Positions 35,306 through 46,150 of a stretch of DNA of 64,000 nucleotides are shown here, piece after piece; within the stretch, counting starts at the first letter, position 1, and each line of letters opens with the position of its first letter. Position numbers and translations under genes: made by a program. Where the stretch lies: contig NC_134400.1 in NCBI RefSeq assembly GCF_050003625.1, positions 55,928,066-55,992,065 on the forward strand, written 5' to 3'. Origin of the DNA: Haematobia irritans (taxonomy: Eukaryota > Arthropoda > Insecta > Diptera > Muscidae). The notes beneath the pieces were generated by a model. It worked only from the letters and a program-made list of their open reading frames with translations, had not been told where the DNA came from and did no database searches.

Positions 35306-37273
35306 ATGTGTGATCTTTCTGCACTTATCAATGATCAACGACAATTATTAAATTTGTTGGTAAAATATCAAAGCCGTTTTGTGGTAAAACATTCCGCGGA
35401 GAAAACTCATGGTTATGTAAGCGCCTTGGCCCAAAGGATCGATGATATTTTTAATCGTTTTGAAGCGCAGCATGAAACTTTAGTGGAACACGTGCGCGAT
35501 AATTCGATAAATTCTAGCGAAGTTCCTTATCTTAACGATGATTTCTATCTCGACTTTTCCGAGACATATTTTACATTCAAAGGAATGCTTATCGATTCCT
35601 TCCCTGATCGCTCCGTATCACATTCGCCAATGGCTAGTACCTTCGTTGCCCCACATGGTCGCTCGGATACGACCATAATTTCTGAATCTAAACTTCCTAA
35701 AATATCGATTCCTAAATTCTCGGGAGAATATATTGAGTGGATTCCATTCCGCGACATATATTTTTCATTAGTTCATCAGAACGATTCGTTGAACAAAATT
35801 CAAAAATTTTATTATTTGCGAAGCACTTTAGAAGGCGAAGCTGCAAATCTAATTAAAAACATTTCAGCCACTGAGGCTAACTATGATTCAGCTTGGAAGA
35901 TTTTGGAATCCAGATACCACAACAAACGAATGCTTGTTGGTAATTTAATTTCCAAATTATTCAATATTCCAAAATCAGAAGGCGATTTCCAATCAATTAA
36001 AACTTTGCTTGACTCCGCCCAAGAGTGTATTTCGTCTTTACAGAATCTTGATATTAACACCAAAACTTGGGATCCACTTCTTATCCATCTCTTGGTACAG
36101 AAGCTTGATATCCAATCACGCCGAGACTGGGAACAGTCTCTAAAATCTTCAACCGAAATTCCGCAGCTATCTGAACTTTTCTTATTCTTGGAAAGAACAT
36201 TCCGTACGCTGGAATCCATAGCTGGCGAAACTACTAATTCTCCTAAAAATTTTCCCCCGCGGACTGACAAATACCAAAACTCGTCTCAGACAAAAAAGGC
36301 AACATTCCATTCTGGCCTTATCACTAAACCTGATTTGCCAATTTGTGTTTTTTGTGAGAAAAACCACAATCTTACCAAATGCTACAAATTTTTGGCTTTG
36401 CCACGAACTTCCAAAATTAATTTTCTGAACGATAAAAACATTTGCTTTAATTGTTTTATTGTTGGTCATAATCACGATAACTGCACTTCCATTTTTCGCT
36501 GTGCAACATGCCAACAACCTCATCATACAGTAATCCATCCTGAAGATACTGTCAGTCCAATCCCAAATCCTCCCACTCAGGTAACTTCCCATAGCGCTCA
36601 GTCGTTTTCTAGTGTCCTGCTCTACACAATTAGACTTAACGTCAATACAAGCCGTGGTCGATTCCAACTGAGGGCTCTTCTTGATCCTGGCTCACAAGGC
36701 AGTCTCATCTCTGAGCAAACGGTGGAGAAGTTAGCTTTAACTAAAACTAGATCTAACTGCAGAGTGGTTGGAATTGGAAATCATCATGGAGATGTCTCAA
36801 AATTCACTGTAGAACTAAATTTAGTTCCACGAAATGAAAATTTTGGTTTTTCATGTACAGCTCTTGTTCTTCCCACAATCTCATCATATGCCCCTGATCC
36901 TTCATCTCAACAAATTTCATTACCTGAAATCGCAAGGAATAACTTAGCTGATCCATGGTTTTACAATTCTGATCCCATAGATCTAATCCTTGGGTCAGAT
37001 ATTTGTTCTGAAATTAAATTAGCTGGTCAATCATTTATCCATAAGGGACTATTCTTTCAGAACACTTGCTTCGGTTGGGTTTTCTCAGGATCTAGCGTAT
37101 ACTCACCTCCAAGGAGAATTCATATTCATAATACAAATATCATTCCTATACATTCACAACATTCCCAGAATACTAGCAGACATGGACATGAACATTATTT
37201 TCCGAACACTTTAAATTTTTATTCCAGCTTCAATTGGAATTCAAAATATTTACCAATACAAAATAGTCCCTAA
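35306..37273 (+). CDS. BEL/Pao gag plus protease-like polyprotein (pol missing)
   Basis: 655 residues, start at the ATG at 35306 (the open frame extends to a GTG at 35288 but ATG is preferred). About residues 129-315 match the DUF1759 gag region of BEL/Pao elements ('LPKISIPKFSGEYIEW'). Cys/His knuckles follow near 346 (CVFCEKNHNLTKC) and 378 (CFNCFIVGHNHDNC, a CX2CX4HX4C knuckle), with further C..C..H pairs. A DUF1758-type aspartic protease segment begins near 458 with 'LLDPGSQGSLIS' and includes 'LILGSD' and 'CFGWVFSG' (about 589). Full-length relatives would continue into reverse transcriptase here; this one diverges into a His/Ser-rich tail and stops. The product would be capsid-like protein plus a possible protease. 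DPG in place of the common DSG may weaken protease activity. Confidence 0.88.
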   Translation: MCDLSALINDQRQLLNLLVKYQSRFVVKHSAEKTHGYVSALAQRIDDIFNRFEAQHETLVEHVRDNSINSSEVPYLNDDFYLDFSETYFTFKGMLIDSFPDRSVSHSPMASTFVAPHGRSDTTIISESKLPKISIPKFSGEYIEWIPFRDIYFSLVHQNDSLNKIQKFYYLRSTLEGEAANLIKNISATEANYDSAWKILESRYHNKRMLVGNLISKLFNIPKSEGDFQSIKTLLDSAQECISSLQNLDINTKTWDPLLIHLLVQKLDIQSRRDWEQSLKSSTEIPQLSELFLFLERTFRTLESIAGETTNSPKNFPPRTDKYQNSSQTKKATFHSGLITKPDLPICVFCEKNHNLTKCYKFLALPRTSKINFLNDKNICFNCFIVGHNHDNCTSIFRCATCQQPHHTVIHPEDTVSPIPNPPTQVTSHSAQSFSSVLLYTIRLNVNTSRGRFQLRALLDPGSQGSLISEQTVEKLALTKTRSNCRVVGIGNHHGDVSKFTVELNLVPRNENFGFSCTALVLPTISSYAPDPSSQQISLPEIARNNLADPWFYNSDPIDLILGSDICSEIKLAGQSFIHKGLFFQNTCFGWVFSGSSVYSPPRRIHIHNTNIIPIHSQHSQNTSRHGHEHYFPNTLNFYSSFNWNSKYLPIQNSP

Positions 37274-37715
37274 ACATCACAGCATGCCAAAATTTTCTTA
37301 TATCTCTAACTTTTGCTTAAACATACAACTAAATTGAATTTGAAAATCTAATGTTTTTAAAAAATATTTAATATTTTGAAAATAACCTTTTTTGAAAATA
37401 ATTTCCCTAGGCTTAAACTAAAACCTCTACGCAAAACATTTGTCAACAAAATAAAAAATCATAGCTTTTGCACTAATCTAAATTAATATCTATGCTTATT
37501 ATCCTTTACTTTATACTTGCAGATACACTTTACTTATACATTCACTTTCATACATATAAACTTTTCTTCTATGGATAATTAATCAATAAATTTTCACAAG
37601 TATGGAGCCTACTGACAGCGCTGTGAGTCGGAGCATAGCGGAGGGAAACCTCGACTAAAATTCTTCCACCGATAGGCCGTATTTGTAGAAAATCTTCATC
37701 TGAAAACATTCGTTC

Positions 37716-37729
37716 TCCAGGGGGGAGAA
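37716..37729 (+). other. Polypurine tract before the 3' LTR
   Basis: The AGGGGGGAGAA purine run directly precedes the 3' LTR and is the expected plus-strand primer. Confidence 0.75.
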
Positions 37730-38512
37730 TGTTGGCGAAAATATTCATTTTCCCAACGAAAAATTCAAGGAAAAATCATAAAATCATCATTCTTATAAAG
37801 CAGCAAAAGTCACCCACAAAATCATCAAATAACAAAAACTTCATCATCATCTTAAGCATACAAAACTTAATAATGAAGTTTTGTTTGCTTTGCTTAGCTG
37901 TCCACTTGACTAATCTGCATATGCAGTTTCATTTGCAGTGAGTGCATCCCCTGCCCCCTTCACTACAATGCGAATAGCCAGCAGCTTGTGCGTCGCCACC
38001 CACTCCTGATGTCAACACTCGCAGTCACTTACCTGCGCACGCATTATTCCTTTGCAGAACAACAACATCGTATACGGGAGCGCAGAATGTTAATAGGTGG
38101 ATTCATACGCATATGAACAAACAAACATACATATGAACATTAGAATTGCATTGTACGTATATTTGTAAAAGGTTTTGAGAATGCAATTGCAGTATCTATG
38201 TGGTCAATGACTCCTTTTCAAAATCATATGTTCCGCTGAAATTTAAGTACATACATATCCATGTAGTTTGTTATGTATTTTTTTCTAGACGATAATTATT
38301 ATTAGCTTTAAGGTTTCTTGCTATGAAAATTAATTTTAAATGATCTCTTCTTGTCTAACCATCAAGGAATAAACAACATAAGTATCCTGAACATTGTACT
38401 AATTATTTAACTCTTTTTCTACAGCAAATAAATAAATCGTTGTAATATTTTTATTATTGAAAATCTTTGGTTTTTTATTCTTGTCATTTCAACTACGCAA
38501 GTTTTCTCAACA
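37730..38512 (+). repeat. 3' LTR of BEL/Pao element
   Basis: Same length and, by eye, the same sequence as the 5' LTR; followed by the CTTAG duplication. Confidence 0.92.
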
Positions 38513-38753
38513 CTTAGTGTATTATCAATTTGTGAGCTCATGTGGTATTTGCAAAATGCATTTATTTTCCTCTGGGGTTTCTCTGACTGCATTGTATTCC
38601 TTAGTACATTGTGTGGTGAAACATGTAAAAGAGTCCATTTTATTTGGCAACTGGCATTGACTAATCAGCCATCGCACTTGCATACCAGAGTAATAGCGCT
38701 CTGATTGTTCCCACAAAATTGCCAAGGGGGAATTTGTATGGTTTACGCAAATT

Positions 38754-39428
38754 CAGTGGTTGTGACAATGCCTTGGATACGTAAATGTTGCCGAAGCCAT
38801 CCTCAAGAAATCCATACGAAATCCTAAGTTTCGGAGATCACCTAACCATTCGACGAGCATTTCTTCCCAACCAGCATGGAAGGTAAATCGCGTACCGAAA
38901 TCAATGGGCGTTTCAGATTTGTTCCCATTGGCTACCTTTGTCACAAATTATGGACAAAGCCATTACACGCTACATGGAAGGGACTGAGAAGTATTTTGGC
39001 AAATGCTCGACTATGTGCCGTCTTGAGACAATTCACATCTTGGTATTTTGTAGTGCCAACTTTGTTCTCGAAAATGCCTCAGTCGCAAAAGTCCATAGAT
39101 TTTGATGGTCATTGTGCGGTATAAATGAAGCGAGGAACCTCTTATTTTGGTTGACGCGTTATCAAGGCTGAGGCCTGCTGGAATGTCCATAATCTGCGGT
39201 CGATATGTTTGTCAATGCTGTCTTTAGGACATTTTCTCGATAATATTCGGCATTTATATTGACCCTACGGTCATTGAATACGAGCCGGGAGCGACCGAGT
39301 ATGTTGTCAGCTTTACTCGTTGGCAAGTAAAGCACATCATTTTGTTTGTTCACAATTTGGAATGACTTCTCATCATTTTTTAATATGTGTTGCATCAGTT
39401 TTCGCGACAACGAGCAATGGTACGACAA
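38754..39428 (-). pseudogene. Mariner-family transposase fossil
   Basis: On the minus strand the first part (39428-39162) reads '...NKQNDVLYLPTSKAD' and 'VNINAEYYRENVLKTAL'. These match the conserved stretch after the first catalytic Asp of mariner transposases (NKQND..y..s; inaeYYre.vL). The continuation is spread over several frames with stops, so frameshifts are present. This is a different, older lineage than the DD41D copies next to it. The TIRs were not identified. Confidence 0.6.
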
Positions 39429-39761
39429 ACCAGAGATTTATTTACAATTAATTCCTGATGGCTCTAACGGTAGCCACTTGTGGCTTTATTTCTGATTGGA
39501 GTAGATCAAAATGCTTTTGTAAGCTTGTAAACAATAAAATGAACTGACACTGGAATAAATCTGTGAAATGTGAGAGGAGCGGCTTCGAAATGATAGTAAC
39601 CTGATAGTTGGTTGCAATACATATCAGCCGTTGCGAATGAATCTTTAGGTATCATTATTGTGAATGAATCTTTAGTAAAGGGATTCATTCTCAACGATAA
39701 CAATTTCAATTCACAATGATAGCAACTATTTAAAAAAAAAATTCCCCTAATTTTGTATATA

Positions 39762-40693
39762 AAGGGTGATTTGTTAAGAGCTTGATAACTTTTTTTAAAA
39801 AAAAACGCATAAAATTTGCAAAATCTCATCGGTTCTTTATTTGAAACGTTAGATTGGTCCATGACATTTACTTTTTGAAGATAATTTCATTTAAATGTTG
39901 ACCGCGGCTGCGTCTTAGGTGGTCCATTCGGAAAGTCCAATTTTGGGCAACTTTTTCGAGCATTTCGGCCGGAATAGCCCGAATTTCTTCGGAAATGTTG
40001 TCTTCCAAAGCTGGAATAGTTGCTGGCTTATTTCTGTAGACTTTAGACTTGACGTAGCCCCACAAAAAATAGTCTAAAGGCGTCAAATCGCATGATCTTG
40101 GTGGCCAACTTACCGGTCCATTTCTTGAGATGAATTGTTCTCCGAAGTTTTCCCTCAAAATGGCCATAGAATCGCGAGCTGTGTGGCATGTATCGCCATC
40201 TTGTTGAAACCACATGTCAACCAAGTTCAGTTCTTTCATTTTTGGCAACAAAAAGTTTGTTAGTATCGAACGATAGCGATCGCCATTCACCGTAACGTTG
40301 CGTCCAACAGCATCTTTGAAAAAATACGGTCCAATGATTCCACCAGCGTACAAACCACACCAAACAGTGCATTTTTCGGGATGCATGGGCAGTTCTTGAA
40401 CGGCTTCTGGTTGCTCTTCACTCCAAATGCGGCAATTTTACTTATTTACGTAGCCATTCAACCAGAAATGATACTCATCGCTGAACAAAATTTGTCGATA
40501 AAAAAGCGGATTTTCTGCCAACTTTTCTAGGGCCCATTCACTGAAAATTCGACGTTGTGGCAGATCGTAAGTCTATTCATGATGAAATGTCAAAGCATAC
40601 TGAGCATCTTTCTCTTTGACACCATGTCTGAAATCCCACGTGATCTGTCAAATACTAATGCATGAAAATCCTAACCTCAAAAGAATCACCCTT
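39762..40693 (-). mobile_element. DD41D Tc1/mariner element, internally deleted, copy D
   Basis: AAGGGTGATT at 39762-39771 and inverted at 40684-40693, with TA at 39760-39761 and 40694-40695; 932 bp. It shares the deletion junction of B and C. Confidence 0.9.
39868..40520 (-). pseudogene. Truncated DD41D transposase (copy D, with nonsense change)
   Basis: Same catalytic frame as copies A-C, but a CAA to TAA change at about 40438-40440 introduces a stop in the 'VNKQNC' segment. Only 172 codons after it remain open. D108 and D150 are kept. Small changes (for example 'GDTCHTA' for 'GATCHTA') show it is the most worn of the four. Confidence 0.85.
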
Positions 40694-41620
40694 TATTACG
40701 AGTCTTCTTTTTTTCAGTGCAAATTCAGTCTTCATTTATTGAAGACTGAATAAAAAAATTAAAATAATCCCTCAGTAGAAGTTTATCAGTATGAATTTAA
40801 ATATTGGTATTTAATCTCACAGAAAATCCTATAAGATTCGATTTGCTGTGATTTAATTCATAACAATTATTTTCTCTGATTGCTTCGAATGGAAACATCC
40901 CCTCCCCCTATATACCGTAATCATTGTAAAACATTTTCATATTTTATTTCCAGCTTCGTTTATTTGTAAATTTCTGGCTCTTATGGGTTCCGATTTTCAT
41001 CTTCCCGTGCCATCCCACACCAACAACCATTCACGATATCTCTATCGTCGTACTTCATGTTTCCCCATAATTTCCTCTACAACAAGCAGAGAGAAAGAGA
41101 GAGTGGAGGGAGAGAGAAGGATGTGGTGGAAAACTGTCTGGGCTTTTAAAATGCTCTTGATGCTGTTAACCGGCTGATGTCGGCCGGTTGGCTTGACTGG
41201 TTAGTTGAAAATGGTGTTTCCCGACGAAAAGTGAAGAGGATAGGGGGAACACTCAGGAGGCTTATTTTTTCCTCTACGCTTTTATTTCCTTCTGTCATTC
41301 TTTACTTTTTCCAGACTGCATTGAGTTTGTTTTAAGTGTGCGTTCATTAAACTCATTGCCTGAAGGCATTTCATTTCTTTTTTTTTTTTTTTGCAATGAA
41401 ACTGGTCGCCGGAAGAGAAGCGAAAAGATATTATTGTGCGAGGAAAATAAACTTTACGTCTCACCCACTTCCTTCACAATCAACTATGAAATATTTGACT
41501 CACTTAATTTTTATGTTTGCTATGAATATATTCGAGAAGAAAATATCTACAAGGCATGACTACAAACTTAGTTAAGGTGTCTGGTTTTATGATGGACCTA
41601 AGTGTAACAGAAAGTTTCCA

Positions 41621-41639
41621 TTTGATCTTTCAGGTAAGA
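41621..41639 (+). promoter_or_regulatory. Candidate recursive splice site 2
   Basis: TTTGATCTTTCAG|GTAAGA, junction 41633/41634. The acceptor abuts a near-consensus donor. The upstream tract is shorter than at sites 1 and 3. Motif-only inference. Confidence 0.25.
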
Positions 41640-41689
41640 AGAAATCTATGACGAGATTTTTGTCATAAAAGAGCGAACCAACCAGGAAA

Positions 41690-42113
41690 ATTTTTTTTGG
41701 AAATTTCAGTTTTATTTTAGAAAATTTTATTGCAAACCGAAAAAATCATTAAATTTTGTTCAATAAATTCAGGAAAATAATTATGTCACATAATAATTAT
41801 TTTTTTTTTTCTAAAAAATTACGATTTTTTGAAAATATTTGAAGTCAAGAATTAGAATGCATTAAAAATCATAAAAATTGTAAAAATTATTTATTATCAT
41901 AATATCACAATTTTTTTTAATTCACATCCAAAACACAGAATTTGCATCACACTTTAAGAAGTGATGCATATTCAGTGCAACGGCTGTTGAAATGGTGGAC
42001 ATCCGTCCTATGACAAGCCCATGTTAAATTAATCGCTTCTGGGCCAATTTTGCATCACTTCCGGATCCAAAAAGAACATTTTCACTAGTTTTTTGGCAAC
42101 GCTTTTTTACTGG
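41690..42113. repeat. Dispersed repeat L, copy 1
   Basis: Its right part, including GACATCCGTCCTATGACAAG and GGATCCAAAAAGAACATTTT and ending ...GGCAACGCTTTTTTACTG, recurs inverted at about 63524-63880. The left boundary is uncertain. No ORF. 40696-41689 before it and 42114-43076 after it hold no recognisable gene. Confidence 0.5.
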
Positions 42114-43076
42114 GATATTTTATTCAACAAAGTAATAAAACCAACAACAAAATGTAATTCAGTCCATGTCTCATAATATTCTTTCAAAACTAACAGACTT
42201 TTTAGTATTGCAAATTCAGTTGTTTGATATTGCAACGAAAAACAAGGATTTTTTATAATTTCATTTACGTTTTATTTCTTCTGGGTGTTTCGACTTAGAC
42301 AAATACAATACTGGGACAGTTCGATATGAAATAAATTATTCAAAAAACTTCGGCTTCTGTTAATCGGTCTTTTGATGCGTAAGGCAAATTCGGCCGACTA
42401 TCGACTTTTCGCCGAATGCCGATGCTTATTCTTCGGTCAAGCTCTAGTTGCTATTAAAGAAAATACTTTATAAGAAACGGGAATTTCATTTCGCAAAGTT
42501 GTTAACGTCGTAAACGTCACATACTCGTCGTAAATCTAGAGAAAGTAGCAAACGTCGTAAACTCAAAATACTTCAGTCCCTTCAGGTAGGAAGCGAATGA
42601 TATTCAAGATGATGATATGTGCGAAGAAATTTCAATTCTCAGGTTCATAAAGTTATTCACGAGTTTAAAAAACTTGAGAATAGAGTTATTTCTATTGGAG
42701 ACTCCAAGCCAAAATTACTATGAACTACTTGATGGTGCAGTAAACGTGACGTTCGGTATTAGCTCATCTTTTTTGAATAAATACAATATAAAGCATTTTT
42801 GGCATCCCTTTTATTGGGGAGCCTAACTAAATTAAATAAAAAATATTCACAATTTCGTTAATTGAAAATTAGGTTTTTTACATTAGGTCATAAACGTATG
42901 TCGGAAAAGTCACAGTTTGCGATAGGCACACCCTGCTTTGTATCGAACTCAATTTCTATGCGGTGATTTGCAGCACGATGACGCTCGGTAACATGTTACA
43001 AAACTCGTAAAACCCTCAAATGGGAAGTTCAGAAATTGCTCCTTCTGATTAACACTTGTTCCAATCGATGACGCAT

Positions 43077-43312
43077 GACGTGACTAATCAGCATTTTCGT
43101 TGTTATGAGACAGTCGTTTTTTTCGTATCGGTATGGACAATACTTCCAATGGTTAGTCTTTTACAATTTTTTTCCGGAAACGTTTGAAACCCTTGACGTG
43201 ACTGATCAGCATTTTCATTGTTATGAGACAGTCGTTTTTTCGTATCGGTATGGACAATACTTCCAATGGTTAGTCTTTTAATTTTTTTTCGGAAATGTTT
43301 GAAACCCTTCTC
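43077..43312 (+). repeat. Tandem duplication, two 118-bp units
   Basis: Units begin at 43077 and 43195 (GACGTGACTRATCAGCATTT) and share 'GGACAATACTTCCAATGG'. Differences are few. Confidence 0.7.
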
Positions 43313-43374
43313 AAACCTTTGAAAAAATTTTTAGTTTTAATTTGCGCTTGTAATATTTGTTTGGAAGCTCTTTT

Positions 43375-44457
43375 TATACCCTGCGCCACACTGTGCAACA
43401 GGGTATTATAAGTTAGTGCATATGTTTCAACACCCAGAAGGAGACGAGATAGACACATGGTGTCTTTGGCAAAAATGCTCAGGGTGGGCTCTTGAGTCGA
43501 TATAGCGATGTCCGTATGTCCGTGAACACATTTTTGTAATCAAAGTCTAGGTCGCAGTTTTAGTCCAATCGACTTCAAATTTGGCACAAGTATGTGTTTT
43601 GGCTCAGAATAGATCCCTATTGATTTTGGAAGAAATCAGATTTAGATATAGCTCCCATATATATATATTTCGCCCGATATGGACTTATATGGCCCCAGCA
43701 GCCAGAGTTTTACCCTAATTTACTTAAAATTTTGCACAAGAAGAACAATTGGTACTAGAGTCAAGTGTGCCAAATTTGAAATCGGTTCAGATTTAGATAT
43801 AGCTTCCATATATATCTTTCGCCCGATATGGACTTATATGACCACAGTGGCCAATCTTTTACTCCGATTTAATTGAAATTTTGCACAGGGAGTAGAATTA
43901 GCATTGTAGCCATGCGTGCCAAATTTGGTTGAAATCGGTTCAGATTTAGATATAGCTCCCATATATAGCTTTCGGCCGATTTACACTCAGAGACCAATGT
44001 TTTGCTCCGATTTAGTTGAAATTTTGCACAGGGAGTAGAATTAGCATTGTAGCTATGCGTGCCAAATTTGGTTGAAATAGGTTCAGATTTAGATATATCT
44101 CCCATATATAGCTTTCGCCCGATTTACACTCATATGACCACAGAGGCCAGTTTTTAACTCCTATTTAGTTGAAATTTTGCACAGGGAGTAGAATTAGCAT
44201 TGTAGCTATGCGTGCCAAATTTGGTTGAAATCTGTTCAGATTTAGATATAGCTCCCATATATATGTTTTTCTGATTTCGACAAAAATGGTCAAAATACCA
44301 ACATTTTCCTTGTAAAATCGCCACTGCTTAGTCGAAAAGTTTTAAAAATGACTCTAATTTTCCTAAACTTCTAATACATATATCTCGAGCGATAAATCAT
44401 AAATAAAGTTTTGCGAAGTTTCCTTAAAATTGCTTCAGATTTAAATGTTTCTCATAT
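43375..44457 (+). mobile_element. DINE-1-like Helentron R4a
   Basis: The starting hairpin has stem ATACCCTG (43376-43383) / CAGGGTAT (43399-43406). A GTCCGTATGTCCGTG block follows, then tandem units containing 'TTCAGATTTAGATATAGCTC'. It is a diverged lineage relative to R1-R3. It is directly followed by R4b and has no proper right end of its own. Confidence 0.65.
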
Positions 44458-45805
44458 TTATACCCTTCACCACTACTGTAGTACAGGGTATAATAAGTTT
44501 GTGCATTTGTATGTAACGCCAAAAAGGAGTAATCATAGACCAACCTTTTAGTATACGGATCGGCTTAGAATTAAATTCTGAGTCGATTTAGCGATGTCCG
44601 TCTGTCTGTCTGTCTGTCTGTCTGTCTGTTGATGTATTTTTGTGTGCAAAGTACAGCTCGCAGTTTTAGTCCGATTGTCCTAAAATTTGGTATAGGGTCC
44701 TGTTTAGGCTCAAAGACGATCCCTATTGATTTTGGAAAAAAATCGGTTCAGATTTAGATATAGCTGCCATATATATTTTTCACCGATCTGGTCATAATTG
44801 GCGTGTATATCAACCGATCTTCCTCAAATTCCGTACATCCGAATATTTTATGGGTCTCGAAAAACTTGCAAAATATCAGCCAAATCGGTTCAGATTTAGA
44901 TATAGCTCCCATATATAGCTTTCGCCCGATTTACACTCATTTGCCCACAAAGGCCAATTTTTTGCTCCGATTTAGTTGAAATTTTGCACAGGGAGTAGAA
45001 TTAGCATTGTAGCTATGCGTGCCAAATTTGGTTGAAATCTGTTCAGATTTAGATATAGCTCCCATATATATGTTTTTCTGATTTCGATAAAAATGGTCAA
45101 AATACCAACATTTTCCTTGTAAAATCGCCACTGCTTAGTCGAAAAGTTGTAAAAATTACTCTAATTTTCCTAAACTTCTAATACATATATATCGAGCGAT
45201 AAATCATAAACAAACATTTGCGAAGTTTCCTTAAAATTGCTTCAGATTTAAATGTTTCCCATATTTGTTTACTAACATTGTGTTCTACCCTAGTGCATTA
45301 GCCGACTTAAATTTTGAGTCTATAGATTTTGTAGAAGTCTATCAAATTCTGTCCAGATCGAGTGATATTTAAATGTATGTATTTGGGACAAACACAGAAA
45401 AAAATTTCACGAAAAATTTTCCAATTAAAATTTTAATTGAGTTTTAAAAAATATTCAATTAAAAATGTAATTGAATCAACAAATTTTTTAATTGAAACAA
45501 AAATCAATCATAAAAATTAATAGTATCAATTAATTTTTTAATTGGATAAATTAATTTTTAATTGACCTTCAATTAATTTTCTAATTGATACTATCATTTC
45601 TGTAATTGAAGACATTTCAATTAAAAAATTAGTTGGATCAATTAATTTCGTGATTGAATCAGAAAACAAAATTTTTGTGTGAACCTTTATATATAGCCCC
45701 CCAACACATTTGACGGATGTGTTATGGTATCGAAAATTTAGATCTACAAAGTGGTGCAGGATATAATATAGTTGGCCCCGCCCGACTTTAGACTTTCCTT
45801 ACTTG
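44458..45805 (+). mobile_element. DINE-1-like Helentron R4b, with nested element K1
   Basis: Hairpin ATACCCT / AGGGTAT (44460-44491), a long GTCY microsatellite (44596-44630), tandem units like R4a, and a right end with a GTTGGCC-CC-GCCCGAC-type palindrome followed by ACTTGTTTT at 45797-45805. Element K1 (45393-45679) is inserted near its right end. Confidence 0.7.
45393..45679 (+). mobile_element. Family K TIR element, copy 1
   Basis: CACAGAAAAAAATTTCACG to ...AAAATTTTTGTG; the interior is largely AATTGA/TCAATT words in both orientations. TG follows the right end; the left duplication is not preserved. Confidence 0.6.
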
Positions 45806-45842
45806 TTTTAACTTAAAGAAGGGGTCACTTTTTCTGGGTGTG
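45806..45842 (+). repeat. Family G right-end fragment
   Basis: AACTTAAAGAAGGGGTCAC then TTTTTCTGGGTG, matching the right end of family G copy 1 at 11115-11151. Helentron R4b probably inserted into a family G copy here. Confidence 0.5.
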
Positions 45843-46150
45843 GTTTAAAGTGTTTCTTTTTTTTTAATAAAGAAAATATTTTGTACGTTGATGTATCCAC
45901 TATAATTTGGATTTTCAAAGTGTCATTTGTTTGTGCGTGAATATCTTTATTAATATACCACGAAAAGAGAACGAAAATTCGATACATGAGATACATCTGT
46001 ATCCTAATTTTATTGATCCTTGATTTAATGCCAGATAGGTCGCTAAAAAATGTCTATTTTAAAGAAGCCGCATCTTTGGCTGGGAATAAATACCAAAATC
46101 CTTAAGGGATGGGCAAAATCTTTGGATCCAAGTAAACTTTTTTTTGAGTG
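45843..46150. mobile_element. Family F TIR element, copy 4 (partial)
   Basis: It carries the end block TTGGATCCAAGTAAAC...TTGAGTG (ending 46150) and GCCGCATCTTTGGCTG, as at 57410-57498. The left end is truncated by the adjoining family G fragment. Confidence 0.55.

Larger units (their letters stand above)
34068..38512 (+). mobile_element. BEL/Pao LTR retrotransposon, gag-only, very recent
   Basis: Two 783-bp LTRs (34068-34850, 37730-38512) read as identical. CTTAG directly flanks both ends (34063-34067, 38513-38517). The internal 2879 bp has a primer-binding site, one gag/protease-like ORF, a 456-bp non-coding stretch and a polypurine tract. Reverse transcriptase, RNase H and integrase are absent, so the element is non-autonomous. 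Confidence 0.92.

Noticed and set aside
43270..45131. Small frames of 60-80 codons with repeated 'FGTHSYNANSTPCAKFQLNRS' type text
   Set aside because: Products of the tandem units of Helentrons R4a and R4b.
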